A stretch of 64,000 bases of DNA from Azospirillum brasilense (GCF_001315015.1 NZ_CP012919.1:62001-126000), one strand, 5' to 3'; counted from the stretch's first letter, positions 53,965 through 62,940 are shown. The notes: a model not told the origin generated them from the sequence alone. Numbers and translations: made by a program.

Positions 53965-55290
53965 TCAGACGTTCTGGGACGGTGCGGTGGGCCGTCCGAT
54001 GGAGGAGTAGGCGAAGCCGGCGGCGGCCATGTCCCCTGGATTGTAGACGTTGCGCAGATCGATCATGACCGGTTCCTTCAGCAGGGTCTTGACCCGCTTC
54101 AGGTCCAGTGCGCGGAACTCGTTCCATTCCGTCAGGATGGCGACGCAGTCGGCTCCGTCCAGGGCGCCGTAGGCGTCCTTCGCCCAGACCACGCCGGGCA
54201 GCAGCTTCTCGGCCTCGTGCATGCCGGCGGGGTCGAAGGCCCGCACGGTGGCGCCGGCGGCCTGGAGCGCCGGGACGATGTCGAGAGACGGGGCGTCGCG
54301 CATGTCGTCGGTGTTGGGTTTGAAGGTGACGCCCAGGACGCCGACGGTCTTGCCGGACACCGATCCGCCGCAGGCGGCGACGATGCGCTCCGCCATCTGC
54401 TTCTTGCGCTTGTCGTTGATGTCGACCACCGTCTCGATGATGCGCAGCGGGCTGCCAACCTGCTGGGCGGTGCGCACCAGGGCCAGCGTGTCCTTGGGGA
54501 AGCAGGAGCCGCCGTAGCCCGGACCGGGGTGCAGGAACTTCTTGCCGATGCGCCCGTCCAGCCCGATGCCACGCGCGACGTCATGGACGTTGGCGCCCAC
54601 CTTCTCGCACAGGTCGGCGATCTCGTTGATGAAGGTGATCTTGGCGGCCAGGAAGGTGTTGGCGGCGTATTTGGTCAGCTCCGCGGTCTCCAGCGACGTC
54701 AGGACGATCGGCGTCTCGATCAGATAGAGCGGGCGGTAGAGCCGGCGCATGACCTCGGCCGCACGCTCCGAGCTGGTGCCGATGACCACCCGGTCGGGGC
54801 GCATGAAATCGCCGATGGCCGAGCCTTCGCGCAGGAATTCCGGGTTGCTCGCCACGTCGAAGTCGGCGTTGGGGTTGGTGCGGCTGATGATCGCCTTCAC
54901 CTCGCGTCCGGTGCCGACCGGGACGGTCGATTTGTTGACGACGACGGTGTAGTGGTCGAGGTTGGCGGCGATCTCCTCGGCGGCGGCGTAGACGTAGGAG
55001 AGATCCGCATGGCCGTCGCCGCGGCGGGTCGGGGTTCCCACGGCGATGAAGACGGCATCCGCCCCGGCCATCGCCTCCTTCAGGTCCAGCGTGAAGGACA
55101 GCCGTCCGGCGGCGACGTTGCGCGCGACCAGCTCGTCCAGGCCGGGTTCATAGATCGGGATTTCGCCGCGCTTCAGGCGCTCGATCTTGCTGGCATCCTT
55201 GTCGACGCAGGTGACGTGGACGCCAAATTCCGAAAAGCAGGCGCCGGACACCAGCCCGACATAGCCCGTACCGATCATCGCGATGCGCAT
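53965..55290 (-). CDS. ugd: UDP-glucose 6-dehydrogenase
   Basis: This 441-aa NAD-dependent enzyme oxidises UDP-glucose twice to UDP-glucuronate. The N-terminal Rossmann loop is I-G-T-G-Y-V-G-L-V at residues 6-14; the catalytic cysteine lies in G-Y-G-G-S-C-F-P-K-D-T near residue 265; N-E-I-A-D-L-C-E-K and T-D-D-M-R-D-A-P-S are family marks. Length is standard. UDP-glucuronate could be used directly in an acidic polysaccharide or by uxs for UDP-xylose. It starts the short minus-strand ugd-PMM/PGM operon. Confidence 0.94.
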   Translation of the reverse strand: MRIAMIGTGYVGLVSGACFSEFGVHVTCVDKDASKIERLKRGEIPIYEPGLDELVARNVAAGRLSFTLDLKEAMAGADAVFIAVGTPTRRGDGHADLSYVYAAAEEIAANLDHYTVVVNKSTVPVGTGREVKAIISRTNPNADFDVASNPEFLREGSAIGDFMRPDRVVIGTSSERAAEVMRRLYRPLYLIETPIVLTSLETAELTKYAANTFLAAKITFINEIADLCEKVGANVHDVARGIGLDGRIGKKFLHPGPGYGGSCFPKDTLALVRTAQQVGSPLRIIETVVDINDKRKKQMAERIVAACGGSVSGKTVGVLGVTFKPNTDDMRDAPSLDIVPALQAAGATVRAFDPAGMHEAEKLLPGVVWAKDAYGALDGADCVAILTEWNEFRALDLKRVKTLLKEPVMIDLRNVYNPGDMAAAGFAYSSIGRPTAPSQNV

Positions 55291-55557
55291 GGGGAACCCT
55301 TGTTGTCAACACCCTTTAGGCCGCCTGTGTCCGGCCCCGCCTTCAGCATGGAGCAGAACGGTGACCGCCTTCGATGGTTGCCTTGTCTTATCAGGATAGC
55401 CGTGATGCGGACATCACCTGCGGCAGGCTGCCGCGGGGCGGCGCGCCTTTGCTGAAAGCCGATTCATAGGACCTTCATGGGGCCGATGGCGGACGCGCCG
55501 GGTTTGCCGTGCCGGCGCGCGTGGCCTCAGCGGAACCACCTGGAAAATCCAGACGCC

Positions 55558-55854
55558 TCAGATTGCCTGGAGATAGGCGGGGTCCAGGGCGCCGTGGCGG
55601 AAGGGGATCCAGTCCTTGTGGTCGGCCCGGTACTGCAGGCCGTAGGGGTTTTTGAAGAAAATCTTCTGCAACGGCTGCCCGCCCTCGGTGCGGGTGCGCT
55701 CCAGGTCGATCAGGGATGAGGGGGCGAACACCTTTTCCCACAGCTCGGCGTTGTCCACGTCGCGGCCGGCGTTCTTCACATAGTCGCGCGCGGCGTCGCT
55801 CAGTTGCCAGGCCTCTTCGACCATCGCGTAATAGTCCACAGTACCCTCGGCCAT
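55558..55854 (-). CDS. Small protein of unknown function
   Basis: I do not recognise this 98-aa protein. It is acidic with many aromatics, for example V-D-Y-Y-A-M-V-E-E-A-W and F-F-K-N-P-Y-G-L-Q-Y-R-A-D-H-K-D-W, and has no membrane span or signal. Codon usage fits a real GC-rich gene. ATG 55854 is chosen over an in-frame start at 55926 that reaches toward pseC. It lies 85 bp after the pseC stop, in the same direction, so it may belong to the pseBC transcript. Confidence 0.55.
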   Translation of the reverse strand: MAEGTVDYYAMVEEAWQLSDAARDYVKNAGRDVDNAELWEKVFAPSSLIDLERTRTEGGQPLQKIFFKNPYGLQYRADHKDWIPFRHGALDPAYLQAI

Positions 55855-55939
55855 GACCCTGCTCCGAAGCGTTCCAGATGACGCTTGGCATAGCGCATTT
55901 TTGGAAGGGAGAAAACTGTCCAGCAACGACGCCGGGTTG

Positions 55940-57187
55940 TCACGCCGGAGCGCGAAGCCCCAGCGTTCCGGCCAGGGCTACGGCGACCCGCTCCACGTCG
56001 GCATCCGTCATGGCCGGGAACAGGGGCAGCGACAGCGTCCGGGCGTAATGGGCCTCGGCGCCGGGCAGGGCGAGGTCGCCGTAGCGCCTGCGCCAGTAAG
56101 GCTGGCGGTGAACCGGAATGTAGTGGACCTGGCTGCCGATGCCGCGTGTCCGCAGATCGGCCATAACCTGCGCCCGTGTCCGCCCGCTGGCGGCAAAATC
56201 GATGCGGACGGCGCAGAGATGCCAGGCCGGACGGCACCAGGGAACGCAGGCGGCGGGCAGGACCAGGGGGGCGAGTTGGGACAGCCGCTCAGCATAAAGG
56301 TCCATCAGGTGACGTCGCCGCTCCACGAAGGCGTCCAGTCGTCCGAGTTGGCTGAGGGCGAGTGCGGAGTGGATGTCGGTCAGACGGTAATTGAAGCCTG
56401 GCTCCGCCATCTCGTAATACCAGGGATTAGCGATCCCCTCGGCGGCGAAGGCGGCCTCGTGGTCCTCGAATCCCGCCGGCTCACGCTCCATGCCATGGTT
56501 GCGGAAGCGGCGCAGCCGGGCGGCGAGATCCGCATCGTTGGTGGTCACGGCCCCTCCCTCGCCCGCCGCGATGGTCTTCACGGGGTGGAAGGAAAAGGCG
56601 GTGAGCGTGCCGAAGGCGCCGGAACCGACCGGCAGGGCGCGCCCATCCGGCATCACGTCTACGCTGCCGATGGCGTGGCAGGCGTCCTCGATGACCGCCA
56701 GTCCGTGGCGAGCGGCGAGCGCGCCGAGCCCGGTCCTGTCCGCGGTCTGGCCGGCAAAGTGCACGGGCACCAGGGCGCGTACCCGCCAGCCGGCGCGGGC
56801 GGCCCGCTCCATCGCCGCTTCCGCCTGCTCCGGCCCCATTAGGCCGGTTTCGGGATCGACATCGGCGAAGGCGACCTCCGCCCCCGCATAGCGGGCGGCG
56901 TTGGCGGTGGCGAGGAAGGTGACGGAGGGCACCACCACCGCGTCGCCGGGGCCGAGCCCCAGCGCGAGGGCGGCCAGATGCAGGGCGGCGGTCCCGTTGG
57001 CACAGGACACCGCATGAGCCGCCCCGGTGCGCTCGCACAGCGCCCGCTCGAACGCCTCCACCGCCGGCCCCTGGGTCAGCCAGTCGCCGCGCAGGACCGT
57101 GGTCACCGCATCGATGTCGGCCTGATCGACGTCCTGGCGCCCATAAGGCAGGAAGGGCAGCGGCGGTGGGAACGCCGGTCCGCCCAT
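55940..57187 (-). CDS. pseC: UDP-4-keto-6-deoxy-AltNAc aminotransferase (PseC)
   Basis: This 415-aa PLP-dependent DegT/DnrJ/EryC1 aminotransferase has P-Y-G-R-Q-D-V-D at the N-terminus, the PLP-contact segment E-D-A-C-H-A-I-G, and the Schiff-base lysine in F-H-P-V-K-T-I-A-A-G-E-G-G. This combination and its place after pseB match PseC, which makes the 4-amino intermediate of pseudaminic acid. The ATG at 57187 overlaps the pseB stop by one base. The frame continues to 57940 through the pseB region, but that part is shadow. Confidence 0.85.
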   Translation of the reverse strand: MGGPAFPPPLPFLPYGRQDVDQADIDAVTTVLRGDWLTQGPAVEAFERALCERTGAAHAVSCANGTAALHLAALALGLGPGDAVVVPSVTFLATANAARYAGAEVAFADVDPETGLMGPEQAEAAMERAARAGWRVRALVPVHFAGQTADRTGLGALAARHGLAVIEDACHAIGSVDVMPDGRALPVGSGAFGTLTAFSFHPVKTIAAGEGGAVTTNDADLAARLRRFRNHGMEREPAGFEDHEAAFAAEGIANPWYYEMAEPGFNYRLTDIHSALALSQLGRLDAFVERRRHLMDLYAERLSQLAPLVLPAACVPWCRPAWHLCAVRIDFAASGRTRAQVMADLRTRGIGSQVHYIPVHRQPYWRRRYGDLALPGAEAHYARTLSLPLFPAMTDADVERVAVALAGTLGLRAPA

Positions 57188-58269
57188 CACGGCGCTTCCG
57201 CGAGCAGCCGCATCAGCCGGGCGCCGTCCAGCCAGTCGCCGTTGGTGTCGCTGGCGTAGCGGAAGCCGTCGGCCACCGGCTTGGCGCCCAACCGCTGATA
57301 GGGCTCGTGCGTCCAGAAGGCGAAGGCTGGTTCGATGACGAAGCGGTCCGGCAGTTCGAAGGTCTGGCGGGAATCGTCCTCGGTGATCATCACCTCGTGC
57401 AGCTTCTCGCCGGGGCGGATGCCGACGAGCTTGTGCGGCAGATCCGGAGCCATCGCGCGGGCCAGATCGGCGATGCGCATGCTGGGGATCTTGGGCACGA
57501 AGATCTCGCCGCCCTGCATCATCGCGATGCAGGAAACAACGAAGTCCACCCCGTGCTGCAGCGTGATCCAGAAGCGGGTCATCCGGTCGTCGGTGACCGG
57601 CAGGGCTTCCGCCCCTTCCGCGATCATCCGGCGGAACAGCGGGATCACCGACCCGCGGGACCCCACCACGTTGCCGTAGCGCACCACCGAGAAGCGCGTG
57701 CCCAGCGAGCCGGACAGGTTGTTGGCGGCGATGAAGATCTTGTCCGAAGCCAGCTTGCTGGCGCCGTAGAGGTTGACCGGGTTGGCCGCCTTGTCGGTGG
57801 ACAGGGCGATCACCCGCTTCACGCCGGTGTTCAGCGCGGCCCGCACCACGTTTTCCGCCCCATAGACGTTGGTGTGGATGCATTCCATGGGGTTGTATTC
57901 GGCGGCGGGCACATGCTTCAGCGCGGCGGCGTGGACGCACACGTCCACTTCGCGCATGGCCAGTTCCAGCCGCTCGCGGTCACGCACGTCGCCGATGAAG
58001 AAGCGCAACGTGGAGGCCCATTCGGGGCCGAGCTGCTGCTGCATCTCGTACTGCTTGAACTCATCGCGGGAGAAGACGATGACTCGGCGCGGGCTGGCGT
58101 GGCGCAGCACCGTTTCCACGAAACGCTTTCCGAAGGACCCGCTTCCCCCGGTTACCAGGATCGACTGGCCGTTCAGCATGCCGAAGCCGGGGAGCAGCGC
58201 CTCGGGCGGCGATTCGTTCGGACGGTCAAGCTGCTGCATGGTCAAGGACGTCCGCGCTTCGTGGTTCAT
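57187..58269 (-). CDS. pseB: UDP-GlcNAc 4,6-dehydratase, inverting (PseB)
   Basis: This 360-aa SDR carries out the first step of pseudaminic acid synthesis. The core begins M-L-N-G-Q-S-I-L-V-T-G-G-S-G-S-F-G (residues 31-47). The active site is S-T-D-K-A (Thr-Asp-Lys) with Y-G-A-S-K. Most PseB proteins start at the M-L-N position, so residues 1-30 are an extra N-terminal segment, or the true start is nearer 58179. The stop is coupled to pseC. PseF-PseI and flagellin genes are not in the window. Use in a surface or flagellar glycan is inferred. Confidence 0.9.
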   Translation of the reverse strand: MNHEARTSLTMQQLDRPNESPPEALLPGFGMLNGQSILVTGGSGSFGKRFVETVLRHASPRRVIVFSRDEFKQYEMQQQLGPEWASTLRFFIGDVRDRERLELAMREVDVCVHAAALKHVPAAEYNPMECIHTNVYGAENVVRAALNTGVKRVIALSTDKAANPVNLYGASKLASDKIFIAANNLSGSLGTRFSVVRYGNVVGSRGSVIPLFRRMIAEGAEALPVTDDRMTRFWITLQHGVDFVVSCIAMMQGGEIFVPKIPSMRIADLARAMAPDLPHKLVGIRPGEKLHEVMITEDDSRQTFELPDRFVIEPAFAFWTHEPYQRLGAKPVADGFRYASDTNGDWLDGARLMRLLAEAP

Positions 58270-58428
58270 TCAGGCCGGTTCGATCGACCTTAGCCCGAGA
58301 CCCCTAGCAGTGGGTTAACATTCCAGCAAGGAATCCGCGGCTTCCGCGCGCAAGGATGGTGTGTCGGCACCGTGCCGCGGCCCGTTTTCCATCCAACCAG
58401 CGATGATGTGGGAAAAGCTTCGTGATAC

Positions 58429-58503
58429 TGGAGCGGGCGAAGGGATTCGAACCCTCGACCCCAACCTTGGCAAGGTTGTGCTCTACCCCTGAGCTACGCC
58501 CGC
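58429..58503 (-). tRNA. tRNA-Gly (anticodon GCC)
   Basis: The 75-nt gene folds as a normal cloverleaf: acceptor GCGGGCG/CGCCCGC, D arm GCTC/GAGC, anticodon arm CAACC/GGTTG around TTGCCAA, and a T arm with TTCGAAT. The CCA end is encoded. It is on a replicon with plasmid replication genes and upstream of pseB in the same direction. Confidence 0.95.
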
Positions 58504-58689
58504 GCCGCTCCAACGAAGGAGGCAGGGAGATACCCCACGCGCCCGGCGGAACGCAAGCCCCCTGTTTGGCTTGCGCTGAGATTTTTCTCTTCGGACGTCC
58601 CCATCCGCCTTCTTGGCGCATCGGAAGGAGACGTTAGGCTTAAAGTTATAACCCACTCAATGCTGTTGACTTCCCTGCATCGACTGTGG

Positions 58690-58806
58690 AAATTTCCTCT
58701 CACAAAACAAAGGCCTTGAGGTCTGGGGAGGAAACCAAAAACATCATGATGCTCCAAGAGCATTCGTCTGCCGCGCCGACCTCGTGTCCGGACGCGGCTT
58801 TTTTTT
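58690..58806 (+). ncRNA. Candidate small RNA ending in a T8 terminator
   Basis: A plus-strand hairpin at 58749-58763 and a GC stem (58770-58775 with 58793-58798) followed by eight T residues suggest a short transcript, perhaps started near 58700 from TTGACT at 58666. It carries GGGAGGAAACCAA at 58726-58738, complementary to the small-RNA core at 62882-62894. The opposite strand here resembles that core, so a minus-strand RNA is also possible. The frame beginning ATGATG at 58746 could encode a leader peptide instead. Confidence 0.5.
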
Positions 58807-58900
58807 GCCCATCGCCGTTCCTTTACCGAAGTCCGGTAATACCACTCCAGGCGATGGCAGGCGGGATTTGGCCCCGCCCGCTTTTCCGCGGCGGTCCGCG

Positions 58901-59569
58901 TCACAGCGTGATGCCGCCGGCCTCCAGGTAGGGTTCCAGGGTCAGCACCTGGACCGTCGTCCGCCCGGCGCGGAGCTGTTCGCGCAGGCCCTCCTCCATC
59001 CGTTCGCGTTCCGCCGCCTTGGCGAGCGTGGCGGCGGCCTCGGCCTGGGGCACCACGACCACCCCGTCGTCATCGCCGACCACGATGTCGCCCGGCATGA
59101 CCAGCACGCCGCCGCAGACGATGGGGGTGTTCACGTCGCCCGTGGGCTGGGTCTTGGTGGTGCCCTTCATGCTGGTCCCCCGGCAGAAGACCGGAAAGCC
59201 CATGCTGCGGATGGCCGCGGCGTCGCGCACGCAGCCGTCGATCACCAGCCCGGTCAAGCCCCGTTGGATCGCCGCTTCCGTCAGCACGTCGCCCCAGGGG
59301 CCGGCCTCGGTCATGCCCTTGAAATCGACCACCAGCACGTCGCCTGGACGGGTCAGCGCCATGGCGGCGTGGATCATCAGATTGTCGGCAGGGCCGCCGG
59401 ACACGGTCACCGCGGTGCCGAACAGCGTCATGCCTTGGTAGAGCGGCTTGATCGGAAAAGACATCGCGCCCTTCTTGCCCATCGCTTCGTGCAGCGTGGC
59501 CGGGGACTGGCCGCGGAAGGCGGCGACCATCTCGGGGGAGGGACGGGCGAACTCTTTGACGACGGTCAT
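58901..59569 (-). CDS. RraA-family 4-carboxy-4-hydroxy-2-oxoadipate aldolase-like protein
   Basis: This 222-aa protein resembles the LigK/GalC branch of the RraA fold, which cleaves 4-carboxy-4-hydroxy-2-oxoadipate to pyruvate and oxaloacetate. Marks are G-P-A-D-N-L-M-I-H-A-A, G-D-V-L-V-V-D-F-K-G, I-D-G-C-V-R-D-A-A-A-I-R (the Arg-Asp pair) and G-D-D-D-G-V-V-V-V-P. ATG 59569 follows AAAGGTG, better than the GTG at 59587. It lies downstream of tctBA in the same direction, so it may process an imported di- or tricarboxylate. A transporter-linked aldolase role is inferred. Confidence 0.78.
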   Translation of the reverse strand: MTVVKEFARPSPEMVAAFRGQSPATLHEAMGKKGAMSFPIKPLYQGMTLFGTAVTVSGGPADNLMIHAAMALTRPGDVLVVDFKGMTEAGPWGDVLTEAAIQRGLTGLVIDGCVRDAAAIRSMGFPVFCRGTSMKGTTKTQPTGDVNTPIVCGGVLVMPGDIVVGDDDGVVVVPQAEAAATLAKAAERERMEEGLREQLRAGRTTVQVLTLEPYLEAGGITL

Positions 59570-59651
59570 CGGGTGGGCACCTTTCACGGCGTGAAATCCG
59601 CCCGCCCTCTGGAAATGCGGGCGGGCGGGGACAAGGAAGGAGGTTCGGGGA

Positions 59652-61157
59652 TCATTCGTCCTTGAAGGCGTCGTCGCGGCGGCGGCGCACCGACGGCAGC
59701 ACCATCAGGATCAGCAGGAAAGCAGCGGCGGCCAGCAGGCTGCCGCTGATCGGGCGGGTGGCGAAGACGGTGGGATCGCCGCCCGACAGCAGCAGAGCGC
59801 GCCCCAGATTCTCCTCCAGCATGGGACCCAGCACGAAGCCCAGCATCAGCGGCGCCGGTTCGCAGTCCAGCTTGCGCAGGACGTAGCCCAGGACGCCGAA
59901 CATGGCCATCAGCAGAACGTTGAAGGCGCTGTTGTTCAGCGTGTAGGTGCCGATGCAGCAAAAGACCAGGATGGCCGGGAACAGATAACCGTAGGGCACC
60001 CGCAGCAACCGCACCCACAGCCCGATCATTGGCAGGTTCAGGATCACCAGGATCACGTTGCCGATCAGCATGCTGGCGATCATGCCCCAGAACAGCTCCG
60101 GCTGCTTCGCCATGATCTGCGGCCCCGGCGTGATGCCGTGGATGGTCATGGCGCCGATCATCAGGGCCATGATGGCGTTGGGTGGGATGCCCAGGCTGAG
60201 CATCGGGATGAAGCAGGCCTGCGAGGCGGCGTTGTTGGCGGCCTCCGGTGCGGCCACCCCCTCGATGGCGCCCTGGCCGAATCGCTCAGGCCGGCGGGAC
60301 ACTTTCTTCTCCAGCGAATAGGCGGCAAAGGAGCCCAGCGTGGCGCCGCCGCCGGGCAGGATGCCCAGCAGCGCCCCCATCACGGTGCCGCGCACCGTCG
60401 CCGGCCAAGCCTGGCGGATGTCTTCGCGCTTCGGCCACAGGCTGGCGATGGGGGCGGTGGTCCGCCCGACGCCGCCGGTCTGCTCCAGACTGGTGATGAT
60501 CTCAGCCAGCCCGAACAGGCCCATGGCGAGCGGAACGAAGTCGATGCCGTCGTAAAGCTGCGGCAGGCCGAAGGTGAAGCGCGTGTCGCCGGAATTCACG
60601 TCGGTGCCGACCATGCTCAGCAGCAGGCCCAGCAGGATCATCGCGATGGCCTTCACCACCGATCCGTGGGCCAACGTCACCGCCCCGATCAGGCCCAGCA
60701 GCATCAGCGACACATACTCCGCCGGCCCGAAGGCGAGCGCCACCCCGGCCAGCGGCGGGCCCGCCACGGCGATCAGGAAGGTCGTGACGATGCCGGCGAA
60801 CAGCGAGGCGAGGGCCGCCGTGGCGAGCGCCACTCCGGCCCGGCCCTGCCGCGCCATGGCATGGCCGTCCAGGCAGGTGACGACGGACGAGGATTCACCG
60901 GGCAAATTCACCAGGATCGCCGTCGCCGACCCGCCATATTGCGAGCCGTAGAAGATGCCCGCCAGCATGATGAGCGCGCCGACCGGTGGCAGGTGGAAGG
61001 TCAGGGGCAGGAGCATCGCCACCGTCGCGGTGGGGCCCAGACCGGGCAGGACGCCGATCAGCGTGCCGATCAACGCCCCGCCGAAGCAGAGCAGCAGATT
61101 GTCCGGGGACAGCGAGACCGACAGGCCGAGCAGCAGGTTGCCGAGCAACTCCGTCAT
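59652..61157 (-). CDS. tctA: Tripartite tricarboxylate transporter large permease
   Basis: This 501-aa inner-membrane protein has about eleven or twelve spans and the TctA hallmark segments: G-V-L-P-G-L-G-P-T-A-T-V-A (35-47), Y-G-S-Q-Y-G-G-S-A-T-A-I-L, and in the second half G-I-L-P-G-G-G-A-T-L-G-S-F and L-G-I-P-P-N-A-I-M. It would import a carboxylate using TctB and a periplasmic TctC. No tctC gene is in the window. The start overlaps the tctB stop by 4 bp (ATGA). Confidence 0.92.
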   Translation of the reverse strand: MTELLGNLLLGLSVSLSPDNLLLCFGGALIGTLIGVLPGLGPTATVAMLLPLTFHLPPVGALIMLAGIFYGSQYGGSATAILVNLPGESSSVVTCLDGHAMARQGRAGVALATAALASLFAGIVTTFLIAVAGPPLAGVALAFGPAEYVSLMLLGLIGAVTLAHGSVVKAIAMILLGLLLSMVGTDVNSGDTRFTFGLPQLYDGIDFVPLAMGLFGLAEIITSLEQTGGVGRTTAPIASLWPKREDIRQAWPATVRGTVMGALLGILPGGGATLGSFAAYSLEKKVSRRPERFGQGAIEGVAAPEAANNAASQACFIPMLSLGIPPNAIMALMIGAMTIHGITPGPQIMAKQPELFWGMIASMLIGNVILVILNLPMIGLWVRLLRVPYGYLFPAILVFCCIGTYTLNNSAFNVLLMAMFGVLGYVLRKLDCEPAPLMLGFVLGPMLEENLGRALLLSGGDPTVFATRPISGSLLAAAAFLLILMVLPSVRRRRDDAFKDE

Positions 61158-61765
61158 GGCCACACCCGCAGGGGCAGGCCCAGCCCCCAGACAAACAGCG
61201 CGACGCAGCCCGCCGCCAGGGTGCCGCCCAGAAAGGCCAGAGGAACCGGGCGCAACGGCTGGCCGGCCAGATTGCCCAGTCCCACCAGAATCAGCACCGC
61301 GGGCACCAGCCCCAGGAGTTCCACCGTTCCGGCGAAGGCCAGCACCGCCGCCGTCACTCCAAGCAGAGGGCGCCAGCCCCAGGCCGGCAGTTCGGCGCCA
61401 TGGGCCAGCAGGCTTCGCCCGGTCACCACGGCGCCGGCCAGCACCATCAGCAGCCCGATCATCCGCGGAAAGAAACCGGACTGCACGTAGGCCAGCGTTC
61501 CGGTGGGCCAATCGCGCCCCAGCCACAGGGCGGCCAAACCGAAAGCCGCGATCAGCGGGCCGGCGGCCAGATCCTGCGGAGCCCGGACCGGAACCTGCGG
61601 AGCCCGGACCGGAACCTGCGAGGTCGCCACTTCGCCGCCCATGATGGTCGGGAGGGTGTTTTCGAGCGCGCCTCGCGCGGTGCTGCGGGTGGCTGTGGAC
61701 GGGCCGCGGGGGGGAGCGGTCGCGGAAGAAGGGGGGCGGAGGTCTGGGATGGGCAGGCTCGGCAT
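61154..61765 (-). CDS. tctB: Tripartite tricarboxylate transporter small permease
   Basis: This 203-aa protein has four hydrophobic spans in its last 150 residues, as expected for TctB. Its first 55 residues are polar and Pro/Arg-rich, with an exact 21-bp duplication (61573-61593 and 61594-61614) encoding P-V-R-A-P-Q twice. The start at 61765 has GGAAG upstream; ATG 61642 is an alternative giving a more typical length. Its stop overlaps tctA by 4 bp. Confidence 0.82.
   Translation of the reverse strand: MPSLPIPDLRPPSSATAPPRGPSTATRSTARGALENTLPTIMGGEVATSQVPVRAPQVPVRAPQDLAAGPLIAAFGLAALWLGRDWPTGTLAYVQSGFFPRMIGLLMVLAGAVVTGRSLLAHGAELPAWGWRPLLGVTAAVLAFAGTVELLGLVPAVLILVGLGNLAGQPLRPVPLAFLGGTLAAGCVALFVWGLGLPLRVWP
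61573..61614 (-). repeat. In-frame 21-bp tandem duplication in tctB
   Basis: Two identical 21-bp units abut and add seven residues to the polar N-terminus of TctB. Confidence 0.85.
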
Positions 61766-62141
61766 GGGACTTCCACGGCTTTCAATGGGCGGCTTTCGGG
61801 GGAGGGAGTGCGGCTGCGGTCGCCGATCCATCGCCTTTCACAAGCATAAGGATAAAATTCAACAGGTAATCTTTATCACCCGTTGTTTATGCATCCTAAT
61901 CAGATTACCAGGAAGGGCAAGTGCATCGAATCATCGCAGGTTTGTGATGCTCACTCGTCGGCGTTGCGCGATGAAAGATTGCTTTATTGAAAATCATGAT
62001 ACCGAAAGATTGATAAGATTTTTCGAATGCACGCACCGCTGCGAAATCCGAAGACCGCCCTTTCATGTTTCTTGCCCCAGCGGTGCCTGCCCGTTACCCA
62101 GAGCGCGTCGGAAACAAGGACAGGACGAAGGAGATCCGGGG
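61766..62141. other. Intergenic region between tctB and the Nudix gene
   Basis: This 376-bp divergent spacer has an AT-rich centre (about 61845-62030) containing GAAAGATTG twice, 31 bp apart (61973 and 62004). It should contain both promoters. The in-frame extension of the Nudix gene into it has no domain support. Confidence 0.45.
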
Positions 62142-62720
62142 ATGACGCGCCGCCTGCGCCCGTGGACCGTGCTCGAAAGCCGTGAACTGCTCGACGCCGA
62201 TCCGTTCTTGAAAGTCCATGTCGAGACGGTGGAACTGCCCGATGGGCGGGTCATCCCGGACTACTACCAGTTCGACATGCCGTCCTTTGCCTGCATCTTC
62301 GCCGAGACGGAGGATGGGCGCGCCATCGTTTATCGTCAGTACCGGCACGGGCCGCGGCGCGTGAATCTGACCTTTCCTGGCGGCCATCTGTCGCCGGATG
62401 AAGACCCGCTGGAAGCAGCCCGGCGGGAACTTCTGGAGGAAACCGGTTTCGTCTCCGACCATTGGACGGCGCTTGGTGGCTACACGGTCAACGCCAATCA
62501 GGGCGGTGCGGTGTCCCACATGTTCCACGCCACCGGTTGCCGCAGGATCGCCGACGCAGTGTCCGACGATCTGGAGGAGACGGAGATCCTGTTCATGACG
62601 CGGGAGGAACTGCTGACCGCCGTCGGACAGGGCGACATCGCCCTGCTCACCCAGATCGCCCTGGTCAGCATGGTGTGGCAGAACGACATCCGGACAGCGC
62701 TCAGCCACCGGCATCGGTGA
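62142..62720 (+). CDS. Nudix hydrolase, ADP-ribose pyrophosphatase-like
   Basis: This 192-aa protein has a perfect Nudix box at residues 81-103 (G-x5-E-x7-R-E-L-L-E-E-x-G-F). A preceding R-Q-Y-R-H-G-x-R-R segment is typical of ADP-ribose/NDP-sugar pyrophosphatases. These hydrolyse nucleotide-sugar-type diphosphates in the cytoplasm. ATG 62142 is preceded by AAGGAGAT. The gene is flanked by the tctB divergent region and a small-RNA-rich region. The true substrate could be an NDP-sugar, given the replicon content, but that is inference. Confidence 0.85.
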   Translation: MTRRLRPWTVLESRELLDADPFLKVHVETVELPDGRVIPDYYQFDMPSFACIFAETEDGRAIVYRQYRHGPRRVNLTFPGGHLSPDEDPLEAARRELLEETGFVSDHWTALGGYTVNANQGGAVSHMFHATGCRRIADAVSDDLEETEILFMTREELLTAVGQGDIALLTQIALVSMVWQNDIRTALSHRHR

Positions 62721-62869
62721 CGCGGCTTCGCTTGCCACTGTGCAGCAAGCCGGCTTTTCCCCGGCCAAGCGGAAGCTTGACCTTATTGATCTTTGTCAAA
62801 AAATGAGTATGTCTTCGGAATACATAGCCTGTTTACGCGCTGTTAATCAAATTGGCCCATAAATGGCCT

Positions 62870-62940
62870 CACCAAGTTCTCTTGGTTTCCTCCCTCCCAG
62901 AACTAGGCTGCGCCTTACCGGCTGCAGCCTTTTCTTTTTC
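62870..62940 (+). ncRNA. Candidate small RNA A with CCTCCC loop
   Basis: CATAAAT at 62858-62864 is a -10-like element. The transcript would have an ACCAAG/CTTGGT hairpin (62871-62886), an unpaired CCTCCCTCCC (62889-62898) and a terminator stem AGGCTGC/GCAGCCT (62905-62911 with 62924-62930), followed by a T-rich tail. The layout matches candidate B at 63053. The C-rich loop is anti-Shine-Dalgarno in character. Confidence 0.6.

Noticed and set aside
55494..55519. 8-bp GC inverted repeat near the 98-aa gene
   Set aside because: No T-run on either strand; probably chance in GC-rich DNA.
61920..62141. In-frame extension of the Nudix gene
   Set aside because: AT-rich segment without domain homology; the ATG at 62142 has a strong AAGGAGAT site.
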